Below are positions 15,456 to 23,983 of a stretch of DNA of 64,000 nt, in pieces. How positions within the stretch are numbered: the first letter of the stretch is position 1; the number at the start of each line of letters is the position of its first letter. Both the position numbers and the translations under genes were made by a program. This stretch comes from Jannaschia pagri (GTDB lineage Bacteria > Pseudomonadota > Alphaproteobacteria > Rhodobacterales > Rhodobacteraceae): the NCBI RefSeq assembly GCF_019655435.1, contig NZ_BPFH01000004.1:310001-374000 (forward strand). The letters are read 5' to 3'. The notes under the pieces were generated by a model. That model worked only from the letters and a program-made list of their open reading frames with translations. It did no database searches and was not told the origin of the DNA.

Positions 15456-15764
15456 ATGCTGATCCTGCGCTGCCCCTACTGCGGTCTGAACGGTGAGGAA
15501 ACCGAACTCTCCCCAGGGGGTGAGGCGCATCTCAAACGGTTCGGCCCAGGCTCCGATGACGCAAGTTTCGAAGCCTACCTTTTTCTGAGAAACAACGCGA
15601 AGGGCGTTCATTTCGAACGCTGGCGGCACGCCTATGGCTGCGGAAAGTGGTTCCTTGCGGCCCGCGACAGCGCGACCCTTGAGGTCTACGGGACGTACCC
15701 GGCACAAACATCTGAACCCCCCGCCGACATCTTTGCGCGAATTGCAGACAGGGGGCGGGGATGA
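15456..15764 (+). CDS. soxD: Sarcosine oxidase subunit delta
   Basis: A 102-residue zinc-binding subunit of heterotetrameric sarcosine oxidase. The N-terminal LRCPYCGLNGEETEL supplies two cysteines of the zinc site, and later His and Cys residues (ERWRHAYGCGKWF) complete the family pattern. The length is typical (about 90-110). The stop overlaps the soxA start (ATGA at 15761-15764), so the two are coupled. The start at 15456 follows a GTGGCGGTGCAGCC stretch without a strong ribosome site. Confidence 0.93.
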   Translation: MLILRCPYCGLNGEETELSPGGEAHLKRFGPGSDDASFEAYLFLRNNAKGVHFERWRHAYGCGKWFLAARDSATLEVYGTYPAQTSEPPADIFARIADRGRG

Positions 15765-18721
15765 GCACACGTTTGACCACCGGCGGTCGCCTCATCGACC
15801 GGAGTGCCCCGCGCAGCTTTACCTTCGACGGACGCCAAATGCGGGGCTATGCGGGCGATACGATTGCCTCCGCGCTGTTGGCCAACGGTCAATTGGTGAT
15901 GGGGCGCAGCTTTAAGTACCATCGCCCACGCTCCGTCGTGGCCTCCGGTCCTGAAGAACCCAATGCTTTGCTGTCTGTTGGCGAGGCGGGCCGGTTCACG
16001 CCCAACGCCCGCGCTACGGACGTGCCCTTAATCGACGGGATGACCGCGCGGAGCCAGAACGCCTGGCCCTCACTCGCCTTTGATATCGGGCAGATCAACG
16101 ATGTCGCCGCGCGCCTGCTGCCCGCCGGGTTCTATTACAAGACATTCATGCATCCGCGCCCCCTGTGGAAGCACCTGTTTGAGCCATTCATCCGCAAGGC
16201 TGCCGGCCTGGGGCCCGCGCCGACCGAGCCTGACGCCGACCGCTATGAGTTCCGATATGCCTTCTGCGACGTCCTCGTGGTTGGCGGAGGGATCGCAGGG
16301 CTGACGGCGGCCTTGGGCGCGGCGGAGCAGGGCGCGCGCGTGATCTTGGTGGAGCGCAGTAGCCACTGGGGCGGACGGGCGCCCGTGGATGGTGTGACGC
16401 TCGACGGGCAGGACGCCAGCGTTTGGGTTAAGAACGCTATCCAACGCCTTGATACCTATGATAATGTGACCTTGGTGCAGAACTGCGAGGGGTCTGGGGT
16501 TTACGACCACGGATACGTCCTCTGCACGGAACGGCTCCAGGCCCAAGGCCCTCGTGAGCGCGTCTGGCGCATCCGCGCCGACCGTGTGATCACAGCCACC
16601 GGAGCGCTGGAACGCCCTTTGAGCTTTGCTGGCAACGATGTGCCAGGGGTTTTGCTGGCCTCGGCCCTCCGCGACTACGTCGTCAACTACGGCGTTTCCG
16701 TGGGCGACAGGACGGTCATCGTTACCAATAACGACGATGCCTACCGCACCGCCAAGGTCCTGGTCGACGCTGGTTTGCGTGTGCCTGCCATTCTAGACGC
16801 GCGCCCGGATCCAGACAGCGCCCTTATTAGATATATCAAAGACTTAGGTGTCACTGTTCACACGGGCAGAGGGATTGCGAAGGTCCTGGGGCGGGACCGG
16901 GTCCGCGGCGTCGCCGTGTGCCTCCAGGCAGGTGAGGGCGCGGTCATGCAGGAAATCGCCTGCGATTGCGTGGCCATGTCTGGGGGCTGGTCGCCCGTGG
17001 TGCATCTCTGGTCCCATTGTGGTGGCAAGCTTTGGTGGGATGCGGACCGTGCGATGTTCCGACCGGATCCCGAGAGGCCGCCGCTTGGCGCAGACGGGCA
17101 GGGCTTTGTCACCGCTGTCGGGGCGGCCTCAGGCGCCTTGACGCCACAAGAGGTGCTTAACGACGCCGCCCAAGCGGTGGGCGCCACAGCAGCCAGTTGT
17201 GAGACCGTGGTTGAGGCGCCCATCCTGCCGGTCTGGGTCATGCCCCAGGGAGCGAACCGGCAACTGCGCGCCAAAATGTGGCTCGACTACCAGAACGACG
17301 TGAAGGTGTCCGATGTCCGACTGGCGGCTCAGGAGGGGTTCGAAAGCGTCGAGCATGCAAAGCGCTATACCACCCTGGGAATGGCGACGGACCAGGGGAA
17401 ACTCAGTAACATCAACGGGTTGGCGGTCTTGTCTGACCGGCTAGACACGGCCATTCCAGACGTGGGCACCACGACATTTCGCCCGCCCTACACTCCGGTT
17501 ACCATCGGCGCCTTGGGCGGAGAGGCGCGCGGGTCGTTGTTCCAACCCCTGCGGCGCACACCGATCCACGACTGGCACGAGGCACGGGGGGCCTACATGG
17601 AGCCGGTGGGTCAATGGCGCAGGCCCTATTGCTATCCACAAGGGCATGAAACGCACGCTGAAGCCGTCGCGCGGGAGGTGCGCGCCACGCGAAGCAGTCT
17701 CGGGATGTTGGATGCCTCAACGCTCGGTAAGATCCTGGTGCGGGGACCTGACGCGGGGCGGTTCCTGGATATGCTTTACACCAACAAAATGAGTACCTTA
17801 AAGCCGGGTCGCTGCCGCTACGGGCTGATGTGTGACGAGAACGGATTCCTGATGGATGACGGTGTTGTTGCGCGCATCGATGACCAGACTTGGCTGTGCC
17901 ACACAACAACCGGAGGCGCCGATCACATCCACGGCTGGATGGAGGATTGGCTGCAATGCGAATGGTGGGATTGGCAGGTCCATACCGTCAACCTGACCGA
18001 GCAATTCGCCCAGATCGCGGTCGTCGGCCCAAAGGCGCGCGCCGTTCTGGAGACCCTGGGCGGCATGGACGTCAGCGCCGACGCCTTGCCATTCATGGGG
18101 TGGGCGGACGGGACGCTGGGCGGGTTCCAAGTCCGGGTGTTTCGCATCAGCTTCTCTGGCGAATTGTCCTATGAGATCGCCTTAACCGCGGGCCAAGGGC
18201 AGGCCCTTTGGGACGCGCTTTGGGAGGCGGGGCAGGCCCATGACGTGACGCCTTATGGCACCGAGGCGCTGCATGTGCTGCGGGCCGAAAAGGGCTTCAT
18301 CATGATCGGGGATGAGACGGATGGCACCGTCGTTCCCCAGGACCTGGGTCTGGACTGGGCGATCTCCAAGGTGAAAGACGACTACCTGGGCAAGCGAGGC
18401 CAGGAGCGCGTGGCGTTTCACAAGCCCGACCGTTGGAAACTGGTCGGCTTGGAAACGCTTGATGGATCGGTTCTGGAAGAGGGTGCCTATGCCATTGGTG
18501 AAGGGACGAATGCCAATGGCCAAACCCGGACCGAGGGGCGCGTGACCTCCACGTATTATTCGCCCACACTAGATCGGGGGATTGCCATGGGCCTGGTCGC
18601 GCGGGGGCCGGACCGCATGGGAGACGTGCTCCGCTTCACGCGGATCGGGCAGGGGCCTGTCGAGGCGCGGATCGTCTCGCCCGTCTTCTACGATCCCGAG
18701 GGGGAGAAGCAGAATGTCTGA
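15761..18721 (+). CDS. soxA: Sarcosine oxidase subunit alpha
   Basis: This 986-residue large subunit has the usual order of domains. The N-terminal domain (about 20-100) resembles a 2Fe-2S ferredoxin fold without the cluster; FDGRQMRGYAGDTIASALLA is diagnostic. A pyridine-nucleotide/FAD-type Rossmann domain begins at VLVVGGGIAGLTAALGAAEQ (about 171). The C-terminal half (about 600-980) is an aminomethyltransferase (GCV_T)-like domain that binds tetrahydrofolate, seen in FRISFSGELSYEIAL. Together with SoxB, SoxD and SoxG it forms the cytoplasmic heterotetramer. It overlaps soxD at its start and soxG at its end. Confidence 0.96.
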   Translation: MSTRLTTGGRLIDRSAPRSFTFDGRQMRGYAGDTIASALLANGQLVMGRSFKYHRPRSVVASGPEEPNALLSVGEAGRFTPNARATDVPLIDGMTARSQNAWPSLAFDIGQINDVAARLLPAGFYYKTFMHPRPLWKHLFEPFIRKAAGLGPAPTEPDADRYEFRYAFCDVLVVGGGIAGLTAALGAAEQGARVILVERSSHWGGRAPVDGVTLDGQDASVWVKNAIQRLDTYDNVTLVQNCEGSGVYDHGYVLCTERLQAQGPRERVWRIRADRVITATGALERPLSFAGNDVPGVLLASALRDYVVNYGVSVGDRTVIVTNNDDAYRTAKVLVDAGLRVPAILDARPDPDSALIRYIKDLGVTVHTGRGIAKVLGRDRVRGVAVCLQAGEGAVMQEIACDCVAMSGGWSPVVHLWSHCGGKLWWDADRAMFRPDPERPPLGADGQGFVTAVGAASGALTPQEVLNDAAQAVGATAASCETVVEAPILPVWVMPQGANRQLRAKMWLDYQNDVKVSDVRLAAQEGFESVEHAKRYTTLGMATDQGKLSNINGLAVLSDRLDTAIPDVGTTTFRPPYTPVTIGALGGEARGSLFQPLRRTPIHDWHEARGAYMEPVGQWRRPYCYPQGHETHAEAVAREVRATRSSLGMLDASTLGKILVRGPDAGRFLDMLYTNKMSTLKPGRCRYGLMCDENGFLMDDGVVARIDDQTWLCHTTTGGADHIHGWMEDWLQCEWWDWQVHTVNLTEQFAQIAVVGPKARAVLETLGGMDVSADALPFMGWADGTLGGFQVRVFRISFSGELSYEIALTAGQGQALWDALWEAGQAHDVTPYGTEALHVLRAEKGFIMIGDETDGTVVPQDLGLDWAISKVKDDYLGKRGQERVAFHKPDRWKLVGLETLDGSVLEEGAYAIGEGTNANGQTRTEGRVTSTYYSPTLDRGIAMGLVARGPDRMGDVLRFTRIGQGPVEARIVSPVFYDPEGEKQNV

Positions 18722-19202
18722 TGTGCGCATTGATCGGGTCGATGCGCTCGGCATGATCACCCTGCGAGGCGCGGTCGAGGTCTTGGCGCCGACTGTGGAA
18801 TCGGTCCTCGGATTGGACTTGCCAGATCAGCGTTTGATGGTAACGGCAGGTGGACGCGCGGTCCTATGGATGTCGCCGGACGAGTTTCTAGTGATTTGTG
18901 ATCACAGCGACGCGCCTGAGCTAGCCGCCCGTGCCATGGCGGCCCTGGATGGCCAATTTGCGACGGTGGCCGTGGTCAGCGACGCCCGCGCTGTGTTCGA
19001 CCTCCAAGGCGGAGACCCGCAGGCCGTCTTATCCAAACTTGCCCCTGTCGATTTCGCCGCCCTCGCGGACGCGGAGGTGCGCCGAACGCGCCTGGCACAG
19101 GTGCCCGCCGCGTTTTGGCGCCATGCCGATGGCTATCGCCTGGTCTGCTTTCGGTCGGTGGCCGTCTATGTTCAGGAGTTGTTGGAGAACGCCGCCGCCT
19201 GA
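18714..19202 (+). CDS. soxG: Sarcosine oxidase subunit gamma
   Basis: A 162-residue gamma subunit starting at ATG 18714, which overlaps the soxA stop by eight bases. It has the family's folate-barrel-like motifs: LMVTAGGRAVLWMSPDEFLV, VVSDARAVFDLQGGDPQAVL, RRTRLAQVPAAFW and VCFRSVAVYVQELL. It assembles with alpha, beta and delta. It ends the sox operon 67 bases before a superoxide dismutase gene on the same strand, which is notable because sarcosine oxidase makes H2O2, although SOD does not remove it. Confidence 0.92.
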   Translation: MSDVRIDRVDALGMITLRGAVEVLAPTVESVLGLDLPDQRLMVTAGGRAVLWMSPDEFLVICDHSDAPELAARAMAALDGQFATVAVVSDARAVFDLQGGDPQAVLSKLAPVDFAALADAEVRRTRLAQVPAAFWRHADGYRLVCFRSVAVYVQELLENAAA

Positions 19203-19269
19203 CTTGACGCGGCGTACTGACGCGCTCACTTACACGGTCGAAGACAATCACCTGACCAAGGGGGCCACC

Positions 19270-19869
19270 ATGGCATTCGACCTTCCCGACCTTCCCTATG
19301 CACACGACGCGCTGGCCGCGAAGGGCATGTCAAAGGAGACGTTGGAATATCACCACGACCTGCACCACAAGGCCTATGTGGACAACGGCAACAAGCTGAT
19401 CGCGGGGACCGAGTGGGAAGGGAATTCCCTGGAAGAGATCATCAAGGGTACCTACGATGCGAGCGCCGTGGCCCAGAACGGGATCTTCAACAACATCAGC
19501 CAGTTGTGGAACCACAACCAGTTCTGGGAAATGATGGGCCCCGGTGACAGCGCCATGCCTGGCGAGTTGGAAAGCGCCATCGTCGACAGCTTCGGCTCCG
19601 TTGATGAGTTCAAGTCGCAGTTCTCGGCCGCTGGCGCGGGTCAGTTCGGGTCGGGTTGGGCCTGGCTGGTGAAGGACACGGATGGCGGCCTGAAGGTCAC
19701 CAAGACCGAGAATGGCGTGAACCCCGTTTGTTTTGGGCAAACGGCTCTGCTGGGCTGCGATGTGTGGGAGCACTCCTACTACATCGACTTCCGCAACAAG
19801 CGTCCCGCGTATTTGACCAACTTCCTGGACAACCTGGTCAACTGGGAAAACGTTGCGTCGCGCATGTGA
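19270..19869 (+). CDS. sodB: Superoxide dismutase (Fe/Mn family)
   Basis: A 199-residue cytoplasmic iron/manganese superoxide dismutase. Metal ligands are visible in the expected places: a His in YHHDLHHKAYVDN, a His in LWNHNQFWEMM, and Asp plus His in CDVWEHSYYIDF. FGSGWAWLV is the usual core. The residue patterns are closer to the iron-type SodB of alphaproteobacteria, but metal choice cannot be read safely. CAAGGGGGCC precedes the ATG. A strong terminator follows at 19895-19918. Confidence 0.95.
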   Translation: MAFDLPDLPYAHDALAAKGMSKETLEYHHDLHHKAYVDNGNKLIAGTEWEGNSLEEIIKGTYDASAVAQNGIFNNISQLWNHNQFWEMMGPGDSAMPGELESAIVDSFGSVDEFKSQFSAAGAGQFGSGWAWLVKDTDGGLKVTKTENGVNPVCFGQTALLGCDVWEHSYYIDFRNKRPAYLTNFLDNLVNWENVASRM

Positions 19870-19894
19870 TCACAGGATCATGCGAATGATAGGG

Positions 19895-19918
19895 AAGGGG
19901 GCTTCGGCCCCCTTTTCT
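19895..19918 (+). terminator. Rho-independent terminator after sodB
   Basis: AAGGGGGC (19895-19902), a TTCG tetraloop and GCCCCCTT (19907-19914) form a perfect stem, followed by TT and further T-rich bases. It ends sodB 26 bases after its stop. Confidence 0.9.
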
Positions 19919-20051
19919 ATTTCGTTTGAGGGGTTTGTACCCGTCTTTAGGGGCTGTCGGAGGCCATTGTGTAGTACGCCACCGCCATGAAGTGAACGCC
20001 ATCGCGACGATGTATGAACCATCCCGTACCGTTTGCTTTGGTGGCCGCTGC

Positions 20052-20591
20052 CTAACCCTCCAGAGCGGCCAGGGCAGCGGCCGCATCGGGCACAATCTGG
20101 ACAAAGCTGAGCAGGCTGCCGTCCGCAAAGCCCTGGCTGACAACGGATTCGACCGCTTCCCAAAGCGCATCCCAGTACCCTTCGGTATTGACTAGGATGA
20201 TCGGTTTCGCGTGCAGGCCCAACTGTCGCCAGGTGAGCACCTCAAAGAACTCATCCAGGGTGCCAGCGCCGCCCGGCAAGACGACAACGGCATCGGCGTT
20301 CATGAACATGACCTTCTTGCGCTCGTGCATGGTTTCGGTCACCACGAAGCGCGTAAGATCCTCTTTGCCCACCTCCAACGATCGTAGATGCGCGGGAATC
20401 ACGCCGAAGGTATCGCCACCCCCGGCTTGCACCGCGCGGGCCACACGGCCCATCAAACCTACGTCTCCCGCGCCATAGACCAGGCGCCAGCCACGGGCGG
20501 CGATCCCTGCACCCAAGGCCTCGGCCTCCGCCGCAAAGGCGGGTGATGCCCCATCGCGAGACCCGCAATATACACAGACAGACGTTTCCAT
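20052..20591 (-). CDS. LOG/TIGR00730 family Rossmann-fold protein (cytokinin riboside 5'-monophosphate phosphoribohydrolase type)
   Basis: A 179-residue LOG-family protein. It carries the diagnostic PGGAGTLDEFFE and the phosphate-binding VYGAGDVGLMG. Family enzymes release nucleobases from nucleoside 5'-monophosphates; many bacterial copies are wrongly labelled lysine decarboxylase. Here the first glycine motif reads YGAG rather than YGGG, a variant I believe is common in this bacterial group. The start at 20591 puts METSVCVYCGSRDG at the N-terminus as usual. The frame extends upstream to 20705 without a better start. It is divergent from the LysM gene. Confidence 0.88.
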   Translation of the reverse strand: METSVCVYCGSRDGASPAFAAEAEALGAGIAARGWRLVYGAGDVGLMGRVARAVQAGGGDTFGVIPAHLRSLEVGKEDLTRFVVTETMHERKKVMFMNADAVVVLPGGAGTLDEFFEVLTWRQLGLHAKPIILVNTEGYWDALWEAVESVVSQGFADGSLLSFVQIVPDAAAALAALEG

Positions 20592-20698
20592 TGATCCCCC
20601 AGATGTCCACACGATGTTGTGGTTTTGACCCCACGTTTGGCGATTGATAAGGTCCGCCGGTGCGGGTGCAACCGCGCGGCGAAAGACCTGGGGATATG

Positions 20699-22105
20699 AT
20701 GTCAAACGCGCTCTGGCCAGTGTTTGCCTTTGTTGGCGTGGCGGCCGTCGGGATGGCCGGTTTTGCCGTCCGTTTGTCGCAAGACGACGGGGACAGGAGC
20801 GCCGATCTGCCCTCTGGCGACGGTCCTGCGGAAACGCCTATTGTCGCCGGCGCCGGCACTGTTCCGACCCCAGCACCCCAGCCACAACAAACCCCCACGG
20901 CGCCAGAGACCGCCGATGTGCCGCAGATGGACATCGTTCGGGTAGATGCCGCAGGCGCAACTGTGATCGCGGGCAGTGGGCCAGCGGCGAGCGACGTGAC
21001 CCTTCGCCTCGATGGCGCAGAGGTGGCCACGGCCCGGACCGATGCCAGCGGGAACTTCGTAAGCCTGTTTGACCTGCCAACCTTGGAGGCGCCGGGCGTT
21101 CTCACCCTGGAGGTGGCGGACGCCGAAGGATCTGTGACCCAAGCCGATGACAGCGTGATTATTGCGCCGACAGCGCCCCTGCCGCCCGCGCTCGATGAGC
21201 CCGTGACGGCAACTGAGGACGTGGCCGAGGCGGAGGCGGCACCGGTCGCGGCGCCCAATGAAACGCAACAGGTTAAAGAGGTTGAGGCGCCCGGACCGGG
21301 TCCCCAGGCCATTGCTCAAGCCCCTGAACCGCCTCGATCCCCGTCCTCACACGGATCAGCACCGGCGTTGACCCTGCAAGGCGAAGCAGGGACGGAACGA
21401 CTCAGCACGCCACAGGAGCCCTTTGCGGAGGCACCCGCGTCCAGCCCCGTGGCCGCGCCACAACCGCAACCCACCGATGATGTTGCGCGTCCGACTCCCG
21501 CCGCGCCGGGCGTTGAGGCGACAACGCCGTCCAACATTCAGGTCGCTGCGGCCCCGCCAAGCGCGCCGATAGCGCCCAGGTTGTTCCGCGCGGGACCGTC
21601 GGGCGTCAGTCTTCTGACCGAGGCCCCAGCGTCGCCCCCCGAGGCTGTGGTCGACTTGGGGATCGACGCGATTTCCTATGATGATGATGGCGACGTCCGT
21701 TTGACGGGCCGCGCGGCGCAAGACAGCGAATTGCGGATCTACTTGGACAATCGCCCGGTACAAACGGTCCAGGTCGACCGGACTGGTGCCTGGTCATCGG
21801 TGCTGCCAGACGTGGATACGGGTGTCTACACGTTGCGCGTGGATGCGGTCGCCGAAGACGGGGCCGTGGAAGAACGCGTCGAAACACCCTTCCAGAGGAC
21901 AGCCCCGGAGATCGCAGCGCAATTGCGTCGGGATGGGGCAACCGCCATCACGGTGCAACCCGGCTATACGCTCTGGGCGATATCCGAGGGATACTTTGGG
22001 AACGGCGTTCAATACGTGCAGTTGTTCGAGGCGAATCGCTCTCTTATCCGCGATCCGGACCTAATCTACCCCGGTCAGGTCTTTGCCTTGCCCGCAAACG
22101 ATTGA
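20699..22105 (+). CDS. LysM-domain membrane-anchored protein with Pro/Ala-rich linker
   Basis: A protein of about 468 residues. One N-terminal hydrophobic segment (ALWPVFAFVGVAAVGMAG) is followed by an Ig-like or BON-like beta module (about 85-160, IAGSGPAASDVTLRLDG). A long Pro/Ala/Glu-rich linker (about 165-310), a second beta module (about 330-410) and a C-terminal LysM motif (VQPGYTLWAISEGYFGNG, YVQLFEANRSLIRDPDLIYP) complete it. LysM binds peptidoglycan, so it probably spans from the inner membrane to the cell wall. ATG codons at 20696 and 20699 are both possible; GGGGA is better spaced for 20699. Confidence 0.85.
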   Translation: MSNALWPVFAFVGVAAVGMAGFAVRLSQDDGDRSADLPSGDGPAETPIVAGAGTVPTPAPQPQQTPTAPETADVPQMDIVRVDAAGATVIAGSGPAASDVTLRLDGAEVATARTDASGNFVSLFDLPTLEAPGVLTLEVADAEGSVTQADDSVIIAPTAPLPPALDEPVTATEDVAEAEAAPVAAPNETQQVKEVEAPGPGPQAIAQAPEPPRSPSSHGSAPALTLQGEAGTERLSTPQEPFAEAPASSPVAAPQPQPTDDVARPTPAAPGVEATTPSNIQVAAAPPSAPIAPRLFRAGPSGVSLLTEAPASPPEAVVDLGIDAISYDDDGDVRLTGRAAQDSELRIYLDNRPVQTVQVDRTGAWSSVLPDVDTGVYTLRVDAVAEDGAVEERVETPFQRTAPEIAAQLRRDGATAITVQPGYTLWAISEGYFGNGVQYVQLFEANRSLIRDPDLIYPGQVFALPAND

Positions 22106-22168
22106 CGCGGCTTTCCTTTGATCCCTCGCCTGCGTAGGGTCCCAAACAGGAAAGAACCTGGGGCGGTT

Positions 22169-23983
22169 ATGCGGCGAACGACATTGACGACGACTGAGGT
22201 CCCAGCCGGGGCTTGGTCGATCATTTGGCGCGTGACGCCGTATCTTTGGCCGGATGACAAACCTTGGGTGAAGCGCCGGGTTGTTGCGGCCCTCGCCATG
22301 TTGGTCTTGGCCAAGCTCATCGCTGTTTCGACGCCATTCTTCTACAAGGCCGCCGTGGATGCCTTGACCGGCGATACGCCAACCCCGGCTTGGACGCTGG
22401 GTGCTGGCGCGGTGGCTCTGACGGTTGTCTACGGGCTGGCGCGGGCCATGAATGTGGGCTTTCAGCAGCTTCGGGATGTGATCTTCGCACGGGTGGGGCA
22501 GAGGGCGCTGCGGACGCTCGCCTCCGAGACGTTCATCCACATACACCGCCTCTCCATGCGCTATCACATCACGCGCAAGACGGGCGGCCTCAGTAGGATC
22601 ATCGAGCGCGGCGTCAAAGGTGTGGAATTCCTGCTGCGGTTTTTGTTGTTCTCTATCGGTCCGCTGGTCCTGGAACTGCTGATGATTGCGATCATCCTGT
22701 GGGCGGTTTTCGATATTTGGTATCTGGTGGTCGTGATCGTGACGATCGCGGCCTATGTGGCCTTTACCTTTAAGGTCACGGAGTGGCGCGTTCGAATCCG
22801 CAAAGAGATGAACGACCAGGATACGGACGCCAATCAGAAGGCAATCGATAGCCTGCTAAACTTCGAAACTGTTAAGTATTTCGGCGCCGAGCGGAGGGAG
22901 GCAGAGCGATATGACGGCGCGATGCGTCTCTATGAGGCGGCGGCCTTGCGCACGTCCTATTCCCTGGCGTTTCTGAATTTTGGCCAGTCGATCCTGATCA
23001 CCGGAGGGCTTGTCGCGGTCATGGTCATGGCCGCTGTTGGCGTGCAGAATGGCACCTTAACCGTTGGCGATTTCGTCATGGTCAACGCCTACATGATCCA
23101 AATCACGATGCCGCTCAACTTTCTCGGGACGGTATACCGCGAAATCCGCCAGGCGCTGGTGGATATGGGCGAAATGTTTGGTCTGCTGGAACAACCACCC
23201 GATGTAAAAGACGCGCCAGACGCCCGTGTGTTGTCTGTGACGGGGGGCAGCATTTCCCTGCGGAATGTGCATTTCGGATATGACGCTGCGCGGCCGATCT
23301 TGCAGGGCATCGATCTGACCGTTGGTCCTGGTCAAACGGTGGCGGTCGTTGGCCCGTCTGGCTCCGGCAAATCGACAATCGGCCGTTTGTTGTTTCGCTT
23401 TTATGACGTGCAATCTGGCGCCGTTGAGATCGACGGTCAGGATGTCCGCTCCGTCTCGCAAGAGAGTCTGCACGCGCAGATCGGCGTCGTCCCCCAGGAT
23501 ACGGTGCTGTTCAACGACACGATCCGGTACAACATCGCTTACGGTCGTCCAGACGCGTCACACTCCGAGATTGAAGCCGCTGCCAAGGCGGCGCAGATCG
23601 ACGACTTCATTCGCGCCTTGCCCGATGGCTACGACACCACAGTCGGCGAGCGTGGGTTGAAGCTATCTGGTGGCGAGAAGCAGCGCGTTGGGATTGCCCG
23701 GACACTGCTCAAGAATCCCCCGATCCTTTTGCTGGACGAGGCGACATCGGCGCTCGACAGCGAAACCGAGGCAGAGATCCAGGATGCGCTCCACACCATG
23801 TCACAGGGCCGGAGCGTGATCACAATCGCGCACCGTTTGTCGACGATTGTCGGGGCAGACCGCATCGTTGTCCTAGAGGCCGGGCGCATCGTCGAAGAGG
23901 GGACCCACGAAGATCTGCTGTCCCGCAACGGTCGATACGCCAGCCTCTGGCGGCGCCAACAGGACGAGGCCGACGCGGCATAG
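22169..23983 (+). CDS. Atm1-type ABC exporter (ATP-binding and permease in one chain)
   Basis: A 604-residue half-transporter. Six membrane segments span about residues 35-310, followed by one nucleotide-binding domain with Walker A GPSGSGKST, the Q-loop in VVPQDTVLFND, signature LSGGEKQRVGIARTLL, Walker B ILLLDEATSALD and the H-loop in ITIAHRLST. The close match to Atm1/HMT1 layout (GQRALRTLASETFIHIHRLS, NFETVKYFGAE) suggests export of glutathione-linked metals or sulfur compounds, seen in alphaproteobacterial Atm1. The start at 22169 follows CTGGGGCGGTT. The frame also opens upstream at 22118. Confidence 0.9.
   Translation: MRRTTLTTTEVPAGAWSIIWRVTPYLWPDDKPWVKRRVVAALAMLVLAKLIAVSTPFFYKAAVDALTGDTPTPAWTLGAGAVALTVVYGLARAMNVGFQQLRDVIFARVGQRALRTLASETFIHIHRLSMRYHITRKTGGLSRIIERGVKGVEFLLRFLLFSIGPLVLELLMIAIILWAVFDIWYLVVVIVTIAAYVAFTFKVTEWRVRIRKEMNDQDTDANQKAIDSLLNFETVKYFGAERREAERYDGAMRLYEAAALRTSYSLAFLNFGQSILITGGLVAVMVMAAVGVQNGTLTVGDFVMVNAYMIQITMPLNFLGTVYREIRQALVDMGEMFGLLEQPPDVKDAPDARVLSVTGGSISLRNVHFGYDAARPILQGIDLTVGPGQTVAVVGPSGSGKSTIGRLLFRFYDVQSGAVEIDGQDVRSVSQESLHAQIGVVPQDTVLFNDTIRYNIAYGRPDASHSEIEAAAKAAQIDDFIRALPDGYDTTVGERGLKLSGGEKQRVGIARTLLKNPPILLLDEATSALDSETEAEIQDALHTMSQGRSVITIAHRLSTIVGADRIVVLEAGRIVEEGTHEDLLSRNGRYASLWRRQQDEADAA

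Noticed and set aside
14920-15462. Open frame starting in a TGATG overlap with the soxB stop
   Set aside because: Composition is Ser/Arg-rich and unlike a folded protein; it runs across the well-supported 49-codon gene in another frame.
20052-20591. Lysine decarboxylase
   Set aside because: The PGGAGTLDE motif belongs to the LOG phosphoribohydrolase family; the decarboxylase label is an old misannotation.
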